A DNA stretch of 64,000 nucleotides from Microvirga pudoricolor (GCF_016892705.1 NZ_JAFEMB010000001.1:496001-560000), one strand, 5' to 3'. Counted from the stretch's first letter, positions 35,698-45,712 are shown. Numbers and translations: made by a program. The notes: generated by a model not told the origin, from the letters alone.

Positions 35698-36078
35698 ATG
35701 ACCCGCGACGCCATCCTCACCCATCGGGCCGCCCAGCCGCTCGGCCCCTATTCGCAGGCCGTGCGGGCGGGAGACTACATCTTCGTCTCGGGACAGTTGC
35801 CCCTGGACCCGCAGAACAGGCTCGTGGGCGCGGGCGACATCAAAGCCCAGACCGAGGCCGTCTTCGCCAATATCCGGGCTATCCTGGACGAGGCGGGAAG
35901 CGCCATGGACAAGGTGGTCAAAACCACCGTTTTCCTGACGAATCTCGATGATTTCGCCGGAATGAGCGAAGTTTACGCCGCAACGTTCCATGCCCCCTAC
36001 CCTGCGCGCTCGACGGTCGAGATCGGCAGGCTCCCGCACGGGATGCTGCTCGAGATCGAGTGCATCGCTCTCAGCTGA
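35698..36078 (+). CDS. ridA: RidA-family enamine/imine deaminase
   Basis: This 126-residue cytosolic protein has the YjgF/RidA fold with GPYSQAVRAGDYIFVSGQL (16-34), the catalytic arginine in YPARSTVEIGRLPHG and the C-terminal glutamate in MLLEIECIAL. RidA hydrolyses reactive enamines such as 2-aminoacrylate released by PLP dehydratases. The next gene, 11 bases downstream, is just such a dehydratase, so the pair makes functional sense. Confidence 0.92.
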   Translation: MTRDAILTHRAAQPLGPYSQAVRAGDYIFVSGQLPLDPQNRLVGAGDIKAQTEAVFANIRAILDEAGSAMDKVVKTTVFLTNLDDFAGMSEVYAATFHAPYPARSTVEIGRLPHGMLLEIECIALS

Positions 36079-36089
36079 CGGACCAAACC

Positions 36090-37061
36090 ATGCCCCCCTT
36101 CGATGTGACCCTGTCGGATATCGAGACCGCGCGCGAGCGCATTCGCGGCCTCGTGCGGCGCACGCCCGCCTACGAGAGCGCCGACGTCTCCGCACGGCTC
36201 GGCCGGCGCACGTTCCTCAAGATGGAGGCCCTGCAGATCGCCGGCTCCTTCAAGGTCCGCGGCGTCTTCAACAAGATCCTGACCCTCAGCGAAGCCGAGC
36301 GCCGGCGCGGTCTTGTCACGGTCTCGGGCGGCAACCACGCCATCGCCCTCGCTCGGGTGGCGAACACGCTGGGGATCGAAGCCCTGATTCTGATGGCGAA
36401 GGTCACGCCGCGCTTCAACATCGACCTGACCCTCAAATACGGCGCGAAGGTCGAACTCTGCGAGGATTCCGCCGAGGCTTTCGCCAAGGCCGAAGCCTAT
36501 GAGCGGGAGGGCAAGCTCTTCGTTCATCCCTACGACGATCCGGCCATCATCGCCGGGCACGGCACCGTCGGCCTGGAATTTCTCGACGACGCGCCCGACC
36601 TCACCCACGTCTTCGTCTCCATCGGCGGCGGCGGCTTCATGGCGGGTGTCGCGTCGGGCCTGAAGGCGAAGCGTCCGTCCATCAAGGTCTACGGGGTCGA
36701 AACGACGGGCGCCCAGACGATGACGGAAGCCCTGAAAGCCGACAGCCCCGTCACCATCCGGTCCACCTCGATCGCCCGGACTCTCGGGGCCCCCTTCGCG
36801 ACCGAGCGCACTCTCCTGGCGGCCAAGTCGTTCCTGGAGACGATCCTCCTCGTGGAGGACAAACCCGTCGTGTCGGATCTCACCTGGATCCTTCAGACCG
36901 AGAAACTGCTCTGCGAACCGGCCGCCGCGTGCGTGCTGACAGCCGCCGGGACGGTCGCGTCGTCGCTGCCGGAGGATGCCGTCATCGGCCTTGTGCTGTG
37001 CGGTTCCAACGTGGCGCTGCCGGATCTCGAGGCATGGCGGCGGGACTTCGCCCTGGCGTGA
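36090..37061 (+). CDS. PLP-dependent serine/threonine dehydratase
   Basis: A 323-residue fold-type II PLP enzyme starting at ATG 36090. The PLP lysine is Lys55 in AGSFKVRG, the cofactor-ring loop is SGGNHA (near 82-87) and the phosphate loop is SIGGGGFMAG. It lacks the C-terminal regulatory ACT domains of biosynthetic IlvA, so it is the catabolic/serine racemase-like type giving 2-oxoacids and ammonia. Co-transcription with ridA supports an enamine-releasing eliminase. Serine racemase or hydroxyaspartate dehydratase are alternatives. Confidence 0.88.
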   Translation: MPPFDVTLSDIETARERIRGLVRRTPAYESADVSARLGRRTFLKMEALQIAGSFKVRGVFNKILTLSEAERRRGLVTVSGGNHAIALARVANTLGIEALILMAKVTPRFNIDLTLKYGAKVELCEDSAEAFAKAEAYEREGKLFVHPYDDPAIIAGHGTVGLEFLDDAPDLTHVFVSIGGGGFMAGVASGLKAKRPSIKVYGVETTGAQTMTEALKADSPVTIRSTSIARTLGAPFATERTLLAAKSFLETILLVEDKPVVSDLTWILQTEKLLCEPAAACVLTAAGTVASSLPEDAVIGLVLCGSNVALPDLEAWRRDFALA

Positions 37062-37065
37062 TGGA

Positions 37066-38013
37066 CTAGGCCTTCGGAACCTTAAGCCGCAGGGCGGCGG
37101 GCAGGACCCCGATCCGCACCGGTGTCCGTGTCAGGGCCTCTCCATCCACGGAGACGAACTGCTCGGGCTCGGTGGCGATTTCGATCTCTCGGGCCTCGAA
37201 CACGTCCAAAAGATCTGGATCCCGGGTTCGTCCCAGGGCGATCTGCATCCACATCCTGCCGAGAACCCAGGGCGAGGCTCCCTTGATGGCGCGGACCACG
37301 AGCCGCCCACTGTCCATCCGGGCCTCCGGAAGCGCCACCAGGCCGCCGTGATAAGGCCCGTTGGCGATCCGGAGATCCAACGTCTCAAGACAAACGGGCT
37401 TGCCGTCCAGGACAAGGCGGCATGCGAACGCGCGATAGGAGCGAAGGCGGCTCAAGGCTACCATCAGGTAGCCCGAGCGGCCCAGATGACGCTTCATGGC
37501 GTCCGAAGAACTGCGGTGGATGGCGCTTGTCACGCCGATCGACACCGCATTGGTGAAGCATTCCTGGTTGATTCGACCGAGATCGACCCGCGCGACGGCG
37601 CCTTGCGCCAGGACCCGCGCCGCCCCTTCAAGCCCCAGCGGGATGCCGTTGGCCCGAGCGAAATTGTTGGCGGTCCCCATGGGAAGAATTCCCAGCACGA
37701 TGTCCCGACCGGCAAGGAGAGACACCACGGAGCTGACGGTCCCGTCCCCGCCGCCCACGACGATGAACCGGTGGCCTCGGCCGATCGCCTCCTCGACGAT
37801 ACCGACAATCCGGGCCGCGTCGCGAACCGGATAGGCTTCCGTCAGGCGAATTCCCTGTCGTTCGATCTCCCGTTTTGCCATGTCATAATAACGCTGCCCC
37901 CAGCGCGACTGCGTGTTCACGACGAGAACGGCTTCCTGCAACGCTTCACTGGACTTCACGGGCGACATCCCTTGGCTGCCACCGATATAGGCGACGCAGG
38001 GAGATTCGGGCAT
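37066..38013 (-). CDS. Diacylglycerol kinase-catalytic family lipid kinase
   Basis: About 315 residues from ATG 38013 (ATG 37968 is also possible; neither has a strong ribosome site). The DAGK catalytic motifs are VVGGGDGTVSSVV, with the nucleotide-binding GGGDG, and LGILPMGTANNFARANGIP. A second beta domain ends with FVSVDGEAL, also typical. YegS/BmrU-like relatives phosphorylate diacylglycerol or other lipids at the inner membrane. The gene converges on the dehydratase with four bases between. Confidence 0.88.
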   Translation of the reverse strand: MPESPCVAYIGGSQGMSPVKSSEALQEAVLVVNTQSRWGQRYYDMAKREIERQGIRLTEAYPVRDAARIVGIVEEAIGRGHRFIVVGGGDGTVSSVVSLLAGRDIVLGILPMGTANNFARANGIPLGLEGAARVLAQGAVARVDLGRINQECFTNAVSIGVTSAIHRSSSDAMKRHLGRSGYLMVALSRLRSYRAFACRLVLDGKPVCLETLDLRIANGPYHGGLVALPEARMDSGRLVVRAIKGASPWVLGRMWMQIALGRTRDPDLLDVFEAREIEIATEPEQFVSVDGEALTRTPVRIGVLPAALRLKVPKA

Positions 38014-38086
38014 CCGTTCAAGAGCCCTGCGGAACAAGACCCTGACCCTCGGGTTAGCCCCTCGATCAGAACGCTGGGTGACGACA

Positions 38087-38602
38087 ATGTTGAACCATGC
38101 GACCACAGCTGCTCTACTCTTGTTCCTCAGCCCGACCCTGGCCCAGGCCGCGGAAGACAATTACCTGGACCGTTTCAAGGGCGGATGGAATGGATCGGGC
38201 AAGGTTCAACGCAGCGTCGATTCGAGTCCCTGGAACGTCCGCTGCAACCTGAAAGGCTTGGCCCCTGGGGAAAATCATATCTCCATCCAGGGCAATTGCC
38301 GCGCAGCCGTGATCGTACAGCGGCAGATCGGCGTAGAGCTGACCTACGATCCAGCGTCCGGTCGGTACCAAGGCACCTATATCGGATCCAATGCCGGACC
38401 AGCCCGCCTCTCAGGCACGCGCAAGGGCGACCTGATCAATCTGGCCATCACTTGGCCTCGCCCGATCAATGGCGATACACGATCGAGCCTGACAATCCGC
38501 AACGACGGATCCGGCACGCTTCGGATCACGGTCGCCGACAACCTGACTCCCGGTGGCCCAATCCAGCAGACCTCCGACATCGTCCTGCAGCAAGGTGAGT
38601 AG
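38087..38602 (+). CDS. Secreted hypothetical protein
   Basis: Encodes 171 residues from ATG 38087; a GTG three codons earlier is also open. A clear Sec signal (TTAALLLFLSPTLAQA) precedes a beta-rich mature domain containing two cysteines (VRCNLKG and QGNCRAA), likely a disulfide. No family name is certain; it resembles small periplasmic proteins of Rhizobiales with a lipocalin-like strand pattern. It diverges from the lipid-kinase gene. Confidence 0.7.
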   Translation: MLNHATTAALLLFLSPTLAQAAEDNYLDRFKGGWNGSGKVQRSVDSSPWNVRCNLKGLAPGENHISIQGNCRAAVIVQRQIGVELTYDPASGRYQGTYIGSNAGPARLSGTRKGDLINLAITWPRPINGDTRSSLTIRNDGSGTLRITVADNLTPGGPIQQTSDIVLQQGE

Positions 38603-38706
38603 CGGGGAACCACAACGCCCTCCCGAAAACGTGAAGTCTCCCGTCTAGCCATGGCGGGGATGCGCCTAGATGCTCTCGGGGTGCGCTCGAGCTCTGGAGG
38701 CAGTCC

Positions 38707-39060
38707 ATGAAAATAATGCTGTTCGGATCCTGTCTGCTTGGCGCCCTGGCTTGCGGCGGTTTAGCCTATGCACACCATGGGTGGGGGAGCTACGACGCCG
38801 GGAAGAAATTCACGATGACGGGTGCCATTGCGGAGGTCGAATGGGCCAATCCCCATGTCCATGTGACTGTCGAACATGACGGGAAGCCTTGGGAAGCGGT
38901 GCTGGCCCCACCGTTCCGAATGAGCGCCCGCGGCCTCCAGCCCGACATGCTCAAGCCTGGCACCACGATCAGCCTCGAAGGGTATCCCTCCACCCGCGTT
39001 GCCACGGAGATGCGGGCGGAGCGTCTCATCGCAGACGGCAAGACATACGAGTTGCGCTGA
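38707..39060 (+). CDS. DUF6152-type periplasmic protein
   Basis: The 117-residue product has a signal peptide (IMLFGSCLLGALACGGLAYA) followed by HHGWGSYDAGKKFTMTG, EVEWANPHVHVTVE and MLKPGTTISLEGYPS, the pattern of the DUF6152 family. Function is unknown; the two leading histidines after cleavage suggest metal binding. CTGGAGGCAG precedes the ATG. It is followed after six bases by a membrane gene with which it probably works. Confidence 0.82.
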   Translation: MKIMLFGSCLLGALACGGLAYAHHGWGSYDAGKKFTMTGAIAEVEWANPHVHVTVEHDGKPWEAVLAPPFRMSARGLQPDMLKPGTTISLEGYPSTRVATEMRAERLIADGKTYELR

Positions 39061-39066
39061 CCCGTC

Positions 39067-39534
39067 ATGTATCTCGACCTGTTGGCGGCTTTAGAGAGTT
39101 CCTGGGTCGGGCATACGGCCCGGCACTCGGCGTGGACCTTCACGATTGCCAACCTGCTCCATGTGCTCGGAGCCTCCTTGCTCGTGGGCGGCATCGCGGT
39201 ATTCGACCTGAAGGTTCTGGCCGAGAGAGGGCACAACGCCTGGCAGGTGGGCCGCTACGCGATTCCGCTGGCGGCGGCGGGCCTCGCCCTGCAGATCCCG
39301 ACCGGCGTTATCCTGCTCGCCGCGGAGGCGAGAGCCCTGGGCGTGAACCCGGCTTTCTACGCCAAGCTTATCTTCATCGCCCTCGGCATCGCGAACGTGG
39401 CACTCTTTCACGCCCGCTTCGGGGCTAGGTTGAGAGGCGGGCTCCTCCCCCCGGATGCGAGGGTCTATGCGGGCATATCCCTCGCAGCCTGGATCTTGGC
39501 ACTACTGGCCGGCCGCATGATCGCCTATCTATGA
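39067..39534 (+). CDS. DUF6644/DUF2214-like integral membrane protein
   Basis: A 155-residue protein with four predicted membrane segments (TIANLLHVLGASLLVGGIAVF, YAIPLAAAGLALQIPTGVIL, LIFIALGIANVALFHARF, and a C-terminal ISLAAWILALLAGRM). The first has a conserved histidine in NLLHVLG. Family function is unknown. Its stop overlaps the end of the convergent rfbD gene by six bases. Confidence 0.78.
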   Translation: MYLDLLAALESSWVGHTARHSAWTFTIANLLHVLGASLLVGGIAVFDLKVLAERGHNAWQVGRYAIPLAAAGLALQIPTGVILLAAEARALGVNPAFYAKLIFIALGIANVALFHARFGARLRGGLLPPDARVYAGISLAAWILALLAGRMIAYL

Positions 39535-40407
39535 GCGATTGCCCAACAAGGCCTGGACGGTCTCGTCCGTGGCTTGTTCCCAGGGCAGCGCCGTAAAGCC
39601 GAAGGCTTGGGCAAACAGGCTGGAATCCAACTCCGAATTGGCCGGTCTCTGGGCCGGCGTCGGATAGTCCCGCGTCGTGATCGCCGTCACCGCCGGCCGA
39701 CGCCCCGTGAAGGGCTGCTGCGCCTCTATGATCCGCGACGCGAAGCCATGCCAGGTGGTCACCCCCTGCCCCGCGACGTGATAGGTTCCGAACGCCGCCT
39801 GCCCCTCGTCGATCCGCCGGGCCACTTGGAGGATCGCGCGGGCCAGGTCGGCCGTCGAGGTGGGACATCCCCGCTGGTCGGCCACGACCCGCAACTCGTC
39901 CCGCTCGCCCGCCAGACGAAGCATCGTCTTGAGAAAGTTTGCCCCGTACACGCCATAGACCCAGGCCGTGCGCAGGATCAGGTGCCGGTCCCAATGGTCC
40001 CGGACAGCCGCCTCGCCCGCCGCCTTGCTGCGTCCGTAGACCCCAATCGGCGCGATCGGATCGCTCTCCCGATAGGGGCCTGTCTTGCTGCCGTCGAACA
40101 CATAATCTGTGGACACATGGACCAGCGGAATCCCAGCCACCGCGCAGGCTCGGGCCAGAACCGCGGGGCCGGTCGCGTTGGTCCGGAACGCCTCCTCGGA
40201 CTCGCTCTCAGCCCTGTCCACCTTGGTGTAGGCGCCCGCATTGACCACGAGACGCGGGGCGGACGAACGAATGGCCTGCGTCACGGCCGCCGGGTCGGCA
40301 AGGTCGGCCTCATGCCGGCTCAGGCCCGTCAACGGCACCCCCCGGGCACCCGCCAGAGCGGTCAATTCCTGTCCGAGCTGTCCGCCTGCGCCGAAGAGGA
40401 GGATCAT
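39529..40407 (-). CDS. rfbD: dTDP-4-dehydrorhamnose reductase
   Basis: This 292-residue SDR enzyme makes the last step to dTDP-L-rhamnose. [15 protein letters not shown] holds the nucleotide motif, [16 protein letters not shown] is the family signature and YGRSKAAGE supplies the catalytic Tyr-Lys. ATG 40407 overlaps the rfbB stop (ATGA). Third gene of rfbCBD; product feeds cell-surface polysaccharide. Confidence 0.95.
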   Translation of the reverse strand: MILLFGAGGQLGQELTALAGARGVPLTGLSRHEADLADPAAVTQAIRSSAPRLVVNAGAYTKVDRAESESEEAFRTNATGPAVLARACAVAGIPLVHVSTDYVFDGSKTGPYRESDPIAPIGVYGRSKAAGEAAVRDHWDRHLILRTAWVYGVYGANFLKTMLRLAGERDELRVVADQRGCPTSTADLARAILQVARRIDEGQAAFGTYHVAGQGVTTWHGFASRIIEAQQPFTGRRPAVTAITTRDYPTPAQRPANSELDSSLFAQAFGFTALPWEQATDETVQALLGNRS

Positions 40408-41474
40408 GCGCCCGCCCCCAGCCGTTCGCCGCGATAGATGCCCGAGCGGATCCGCTCCCACCACGGCCGGTTCTCCAGATACCACCGCACCGTCTTGGCC
40501 AATCCGGTCTCGAAGGTCTCACGAGGCGTCCAGCCAAGCTCCCGGCCGATCTTGGCCGCGTCGATGGCATAGCGCCGGTCGTGCCCCGGACGGTCCTTCA
40601 CGAAGGTGATCAGCCCCCGGCGCGCCCCGATGGCCCCATCCGGCGCCAGATCGTCCAGGATCCGGCAGATCGCCTCCACGACCTCCAGATTGGTCTTCTC
40701 GTTGTGGCCGCCCACATTGTAGCTCTCACCCACCTCCCCCGTCTGCGCGATCCGGAGCAGCGCCCGGGCGTGGTCCTCTACGAACAGCCAGTCGCGCACG
40801 TTCGAGCCGTCGCCGTAGACCGGCAGGGGTTTGCCCTCGAGCGCGTTCAGGATGACGAGCGGAATCAGCTTCTCGGGGAAGTGATAGGGCCCGTAATTGT
40901 TGGAGCAGTTGCTCACGAGCGTGGGCAGCCCGTAGGTATGATGCCACGCCCGCACCAGATGGTCGGAAGCCGCCTTCGAGGCCGAGTACGGCGAGCGCGG
41001 ATCGTAGGCTGTCGCTTCCGTGAAGAAGCCCTCGGGGCCGAGCGAGCCGAACACCTCGTCGGTGGAGACGTGGTGGAACCGGAAGGCGTCCTTCTCAAAG
41101 CCCGGCAGACCCTGCCAATAGCCCAGAGCCGCCTGCAGCAGGCTGTAGGTGCCCACCACATTGGTCTGGATGAAGGCGCCCGGCCCGTCGATGGAGCGGT
41201 CGACGTGGCTCTCAGCCGCCAAGTGCATCACCATGGTGGGGCGGAAGGAGCCCATCACCTCGCTCATGCGGGCGGTATCCAGGATGTCGGCCCGCACGAA
41301 GCTGTAGCGGGGATCGTTCTCGACCGGCTTCAGGGAATCGAGGTTGCCCGCATAGGTGAGCTTGTCGAGAACGAGAACCGCGTGGGGTGTCCCGGCAATG
41401 ATTTCGCGGGCGACGGCCGATCCGATGAAGCCGGCGCCGCCGGTGACGATGATGCGGTGAGGAGAAGAGGACAT
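40404..41474 (-). CDS. rfbB: dTDP-glucose 4,6-dehydratase
   Basis: The 356-residue extended SDR protein has [16 protein letters not shown] at its start, [29 protein letters not shown] with the active-site Thr-Asp-Glu, and [15 protein letters not shown] with the Tyr-x3-Lys pair. It oxidises and dehydrates dTDP-glucose. It lies 30 bases after rfbC. The thymidylyltransferase rfbA is absent from this cluster. Confidence 0.96.
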   Translation of the reverse strand: MSSSPHRIIVTGGAGFIGSAVAREIIAGTPHAVLVLDKLTYAGNLDSLKPVENDPRYSFVRADILDTARMSEVMGSFRPTMVMHLAAESHVDRSIDGPGAFIQTNVVGTYSLLQAALGYWQGLPGFEKDAFRFHHVSTDEVFGSLGPEGFFTEATAYDPRSPYSASKAASDHLVRAWHHTYGLPTLVSNCSNNYGPYHFPEKLIPLVILNALEGKPLPVYGDGSNVRDWLFVEDHARALLRIAQTGEVGESYNVGGHNEKTNLEVVEAICRILDDLAPDGAIGARRGLITFVKDRPGHDRRYAIDAAKIGRELGWTPRETFETGLAKTVRWYLENRPWWERIRSGIYRGERLGAGA

Positions 41475-41504
41475 GCGAGACGTATCTCTGGCTCGAGATG
41501 GGGC

Positions 41505-42083
41505 TCAGGCCCCTGGAGGCCGGTACTGGAATGGGGAGACAAAGCTCTCGAAGGCAGGCAGCCCCTTGTCCTTGTCGGACAAGACGGCCTCCGCCGCCGT
41601 GATCGGCCAGTCGATGCCGATGGCGGGATCGTCCCACTGGATGCCGCCGTCGCACGAGGGCGCATAAAAGCCGTCGACCTTATAGGCGACCTCGGTGTCG
41701 GGCTCGAGCGTGCAATAGCCGTGAGCGAAGCCGCGGGGCACGAAGATCTGCTCGCCCCCTTCGCCCGTGAGCGTCTCGCCCACCCATTGCCCATAAGTGG
41801 GAGAGCCGCGCCGAAGGTCGACCGCCACGTCGAAGATGGAGCCCCTGAGAACGCGGACGAGCTTGGCCTGAGGTTCGGGCGGGGCCTGAAAGTGCAGGCC
41901 GCGCAGCGTGCCGGCCTGCGCCGAGAACGCCTGGTTGTCCTGAACGAATGTCACATCCCCGAGAAGCGATTCATAGGCGCGCGTGCTGTAGGTCTCGACA
42001 AACCAGCCGCGCGCATCGCCGAACCGGCGCGGGACAAGCACGAGCACGTCAGAAATCGCCGTTTGGCGAACGGTCAGTGACAT
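41505..42083 (-). CDS. rfbC: dTDP-4-dehydrorhamnose 3,5-epimerase
   Basis: A 192-residue cupin-fold epimerase. DARGWFVETYS, FVQDNQAFSAQAGTLRGLHF (with the catalytic His), KLVRVLRGSIFDVAVDLR and VPRGFAHGYCTLE are the family blocks. First gene of rfbCBD; the AT-rich 42084-42197 stretch upstream probably holds the promoter. Confidence 0.95.
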   Translation of the reverse strand: MSLTVRQTAISDVLVLVPRRFGDARGWFVETYSTRAYESLLGDVTFVQDNQAFSAQAGTLRGLHFQAPPEPQAKLVRVLRGSIFDVAVDLRRGSPTYGQWVGETLTGEGGEQIFVPRGFAHGYCTLEPDTEVAYKVDGFYAPSCDGGIQWDDPAIGIDWPITAAEAVLSDKDKGLPAFESFVSPFQYRPPGA

Positions 42084-42197
42084 TGAGATCTCACACCGAG
42101 AAATGAAAGGTTCATATTCCTATTTTCTAATAATGAGTATGTCGGTGCCTCAGACCACAATTCCAAAATAAGAGCAATATATCAGCCAAAGACCAGC

Positions 42198-43835
42198 TTA
42201 AGACGCCCGCCCGCTCATTCCTGCCGCTGCCCTAGCGTCCTCCAGGATCATCGTCGCCCCCTTGTCGGCGATCATGATCGTGGGGGTGTTGGTGTTGCCG
42301 CTGGTGATGGTCGGCATCACGGACGCGTCGACCACCCGAAGGCCCTGGATGCCGTGAACCCGGAGCCGGGCATCGGTGACGGCCATCGGATCGCTTCCCA
42401 GCCCCATCTTGGCGGTCCCGACGGGATGGAAGATCGTGGTCCCGATGGCGCGGGCCCCGTCGAGAAGCTGTTCGTCGGACACGAGGTCGCCTCCGGGCCT
42501 GTACTCCTGCGGGTGGAACCGCTGGAGAGCCGGCTGGGACACGATATGGCGCACGAGGCGCAAGGAATCGACGGCCACTCGCTGGTCCTCTTCCGTCGAG
42601 AGGTAATTCGGCCGGATCGAGGGTTTCTCGAAGGGATCCGCCTGCCTGATCCCGACACTGCCCCGGCTGGTGGGCCTGAGATTGCACACGCTGGCCGTGA
42701 AGGCCGGGAAGGTATGGGGAGCCTCTCCGAACTTGTCGAGGGACAGGGGCTGGACGTGGAATTGGAGATTGGGCGTCGCGTAATCCGGCGAGGAGCGGGT
42801 GAACGCGCCGAGCTGGGACGGAGCCATGGTCAGCGGCCCGCGCCGGAAAAGCGCATATTCCAAGGCCATATAGCCTTTACGGAAAAGCGAGCCGTATTGC
42901 TCGTTCAGCGTCCGCACGCCCCGGACCTTGTAAATCGGCCGCAGCTGGAGGTGATCCTGGAGATTGGCGCCGACACCGGGGAGGTGATGAACGACGTCGA
43001 TCCCGAGCCGACGCAGGGTGTCGCCGTCGCCGACACCTGAAAGCTGCAAAAGCTGCGGCGACGCGATGGCGCCGGACGACAGGATGATTTCCCGCCGGGC
43101 GCGGATCCGGCGGGTGAAGCCACCCTGGCGGAACTCCACCCCCACGGCCTTGCGGCCCTCGAACAGGATCCGCAGGACCTGGGCATGGATCTCGAGCTTC
43201 AGGTTCGGGCGCTTCAGGGCAGGCTTGAGAAAGCCTCGCGCCGATGACCAGCGTCGACCGCCGCGCTGGTTCACGTGGAAATAGCCGACGCCCTCGTTGC
43301 TGCCGGTGTTGAAATCGGAACTGCGCGGGATCCCGGCCTGCTCGGCGGCTTCGATGAAGGAATCGAGGATCGGCCAGCGCATGCGCGGCTCCTCGACCCG
43401 CCACTCGCCTCCGGCCCCGTGATGCTCGCCCGCGCCGAGGTAGTGATCCACATGCCCCCGGAAGATCGGTCTGACGTCGTCCCAGCCCCAACCCTCCAGG
43501 CCGAGCTGGCGCCAATGGTCGTAATCCTCCCGCTGGCCGCGCATATAGATCATGGCGTTGATGGCCGAGGAGCCGCCGATCACCTTCCCGCGCGGATAGT
43601 TTAGTGCCCGGCCGTTGAGGCCCGGCTCGCTTTCTGTGGTGAACATCCAGTCGGAGCGCGGATTGCCTATGGCGAAGAGATATCCGACCGGGATGTGAAA
43701 CCAGATCCAGTTGTCCTTGCCCCCCGCCTCCAGGAGACAGACCTTGTTGGCAGGGTCCTTGGACAGCCGGTTCGCGAGGACGCAGCCGGCCGACCCGGCT
43801 CCAACGACCACGTAATCGAATGCGTCATCCGCCAT
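42198..43835 (-). CDS. GMC-family FAD alcohol/choline dehydrogenase-like oxidoreductase
   Basis: A 545-residue flavoprotein with the FAD motif VVVGAGSAGCVLANRLS near its start, the GMC signatures NYPRGKVIGGSSAINAMIY and SSGAIASPQLLQLSGVG, and the catalytic His region IFHPVGTAKMG with a C-terminal NTNTPTIMIADKGA. It oxidises an alcohol to an aldehyde or ketone, passing electrons to a membrane acceptor. It is the last gene of a Liv-type ABC operon, 13 bases after livM, so the imported solute is probably its substrate or precursor. Choline itself is not assured. Confidence 0.9.
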   Translation of the reverse strand: MADDAFDYVVVGAGSAGCVLANRLSKDPANKVCLLEAGGKDNWIWFHIPVGYLFAIGNPRSDWMFTTESEPGLNGRALNYPRGKVIGGSSAINAMIYMRGQREDYDHWRQLGLEGWGWDDVRPIFRGHVDHYLGAGEHHGAGGEWRVEEPRMRWPILDSFIEAAEQAGIPRSSDFNTGSNEGVGYFHVNQRGGRRWSSARGFLKPALKRPNLKLEIHAQVLRILFEGRKAVGVEFRQGGFTRRIRARREIILSSGAIASPQLLQLSGVGDGDTLRRLGIDVVHHLPGVGANLQDHLQLRPIYKVRGVRTLNEQYGSLFRKGYMALEYALFRRGPLTMAPSQLGAFTRSSPDYATPNLQFHVQPLSLDKFGEAPHTFPAFTASVCNLRPTSRGSVGIRQADPFEKPSIRPNYLSTEEDQRVAVDSLRLVRHIVSQPALQRFHPQEYRPGGDLVSDEQLLDGARAIGTTIFHPVGTAKMGLGSDPMAVTDARLRVHGIQGLRVVDASVMPTITSGNTNTPTIMIADKGATMILEDARAAAGMSGRAS

Positions 43836-43848
43836 GGCGAGATCGCCC

Positions 43849-44820
43849 TCAAACCTTCTTGGAAGGCCGGTTCAGGAGCGCCAGAATCTCTCCCACGATG
43901 CCTTTCCGGAAGACGAGCACGCAGATCACGAAGATGACGCCGATGAGAACCGTGACCGGGAAGTCCGAAGCCGCCAGATAATGCTGGAGCGTCACCACGA
44001 GGCCCGCGCCCACCACGGGCCCGACCATGGTCCCGATCCCGCCCAGCAGGGTCATGAGGATCACCTCCCCGGACATCTGCCATTGCACGTCCGTGAGGGT
44101 CGCGAACTGGAAGATGATGGCCTTGGTACCGCCCGCGAGGCCGGCGAGCGCCGCCGACATCACGAAGGCTCCGAGCTTGTAGCGGTCCACGCGATAGCCG
44201 AGCGATACGGCGCGGTTCTCGTTTTCGCGGATCGCTTTCAGGATGTTGCCGAACGGCGAGTTGACGATGCGCCAGATGGCGAAGAAGCCGAAGAGGAAGA
44301 TCGCCAGGGTGACGTAGTACATCGTCAGCGGTTCGCTCAGGTCGAAGATCCCGAGCATCCGCCCGCGCGGCACGCCCTGGATGCCGTCCTCGCCGTGCGT
44401 GAAGGGCACCTGAAGGCAGATGAAGGCGAACATCTGGCCGAGCGCCAGGGTGATCATCGAGAAGTAGATGCCCTGGCGGCGGATCGCCAGGAACCCGACC
44501 ACAAGGCCGATCCCCGCCGCGCCGGCGACGCCGAGCAGGATACCCGTCAGCGGCTCCCAACCCCATTCCTTAACGGCATGTGCAGTGAAATAGGCCGCGC
44601 CGCCGAAGAATGCCGCATGGCCGAAGGACAGGAGGCCCACATAGCCGATGAGCAGGTTGAACGCGCAGGCGAACAGCGCGAAACACAGGATGTTCATCAG
44701 GAAGACGGGATAGAACGCGAAGGGCGCGGCCAGCAGCGCCGCGACCGCGACCAAGCCGAAGACCAGTGATGGGGTTCGGATATCGGGAGCGGCTGTGGGG
44801 TTCTTGACGGCGATGGTCAT
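43849..44820 (-). CDS. livM: Branched-chain amino-acid-type ABC permease LivM
   Basis: This 323-residue permease shows about nine hydrophobic segments, with the LivM signatures LLIGYVGLLSFGHAAFFGGAAY and MTLLGGIGTMVGPVVGAG. It forms the membrane channel with LivH, whose gene ends two bases upstream. The name denotes family; the substrate may be a small alcohol or acid rather than leucine. Confidence 0.9.
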   Translation of the reverse strand: MTIAVKNPTAAPDIRTPSLVFGLVAVAALLAAPFAFYPVFLMNILCFALFACAFNLLIGYVGLLSFGHAAFFGGAAYFTAHAVKEWGWEPLTGILLGVAGAAGIGLVVGFLAIRRQGIYFSMITLALGQMFAFICLQVPFTHGEDGIQGVPRGRMLGIFDLSEPLTMYYVTLAIFLFGFFAIWRIVNSPFGNILKAIRENENRAVSLGYRVDRYKLGAFVMSAALAGLAGGTKAIIFQFATLTDVQWQMSGEVILMTLLGGIGTMVGPVVGAGLVVTLQHYLAASDFPVTVLIGVIFVICVLVFRKGIVGEILALLNRPSKKV

Positions 44821-44822
44821 GG

Positions 44823-45710
44823 TCAGGCCTCCCGGCCGAACAATCCTGCCGGCCGGATCAGCAGCACGACAGCCATGATCACGAAGATCACGATGTTGGA
44901 GGCTTCAGGATAGAAGACTTTGGTCAGGCCCTCCAGCAGGCCGAGCATGTAGCCCGTCAGGATGGCGCCCAGGATCGACCCCATGCCGCCCACCACCACC
45001 ACGGCGAAGACCACGATGATGAGGTTGGAGCCCATGAGAGGGCTGACCTGATAGATCGGGGCGGCCAGCACTCCCGCGAGGCCCGCCAAACCCGCGCCGA
45101 GGCCATAGGCCAGGGTCAGCAGCAGCGGGACGTTGACGCCGAAGGCCTGGACCATGACGGGGTTCTCCGTCGCGGCCCGAAGGTAGGCGCCGAGACGGGT
45201 CTTCTCGATCAGCAGCCACGTCCCGATGCAGACCGCCAGGGAGGCGACGACCACCCAGCCACGATAGATCGGCAGGAACATGAAGCCGAGATTGACGCCC
45301 CCCGTCAGGGCGGCGGGCGGCGCGTAGGGCTTGCCCGAGGTGCCGAACCAATAGCGGAACAGCCCCTCGATGATGAGCGCGAGACCGAAGGTCAGAAGAA
45401 GTCCGTAGAGCGGGTCGAGGCCGTAGAGCCGTCGCAGCATGGTGCGCTCGATCACGATGGCGACGCCCGCAACGATCACAGGCGCCAGGATCAGGGCCGG
45501 CCAATAGGCCACGCCGCCGTAGAAGAGCAGCAGGTAGGCCACGAAGGCTCCCAGCATGTACTGGGCTCCGTGCGCGAAGTTGATGATGCGGAGCAGGCCG
45601 AAGATGACCGCCAGCCCGAGGCTGAGCATCGCGTAGAAGGAGCCGTTGATGAGGCCAAGCAGAACCTGGCCGTAAAGAGCGGGCGCCGGGACGCCGAAGA
45701 TGGTGTTCAT
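44823..45710 (-). CDS. livH: Branched-chain amino-acid-type ABC permease LivH
   Basis: A 295-residue membrane protein with LivH hallmarks LLGLINGSFYAMLSLGLAVIFG, LLRIINFAHGAQYMLGAFV and VVVGGMGSILGAILTGYML. Sits two bases from livF and from livM, in a tightly packed operon GFHM. Confidence 0.9.
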   Translation of the reverse strand: MNTIFGVPAPALYGQVLLGLINGSFYAMLSLGLAVIFGLLRIINFAHGAQYMLGAFVAYLLLFYGGVAYWPALILAPVIVAGVAIVIERTMLRRLYGLDPLYGLLLTFGLALIIEGLFRYWFGTSGKPYAPPAALTGGVNLGFMFLPIYRGWVVVASLAVCIGTWLLIEKTRLGAYLRAATENPVMVQAFGVNVPLLLTLAYGLGAGLAGLAGVLAAPIYQVSPLMGSNLIIVVFAVVVVGGMGSILGAILTGYMLGLLEGLTKVFYPEASNIVIFVIMAVVLLIRPAGLFGREA

Positions 45711-45712
45711 GG

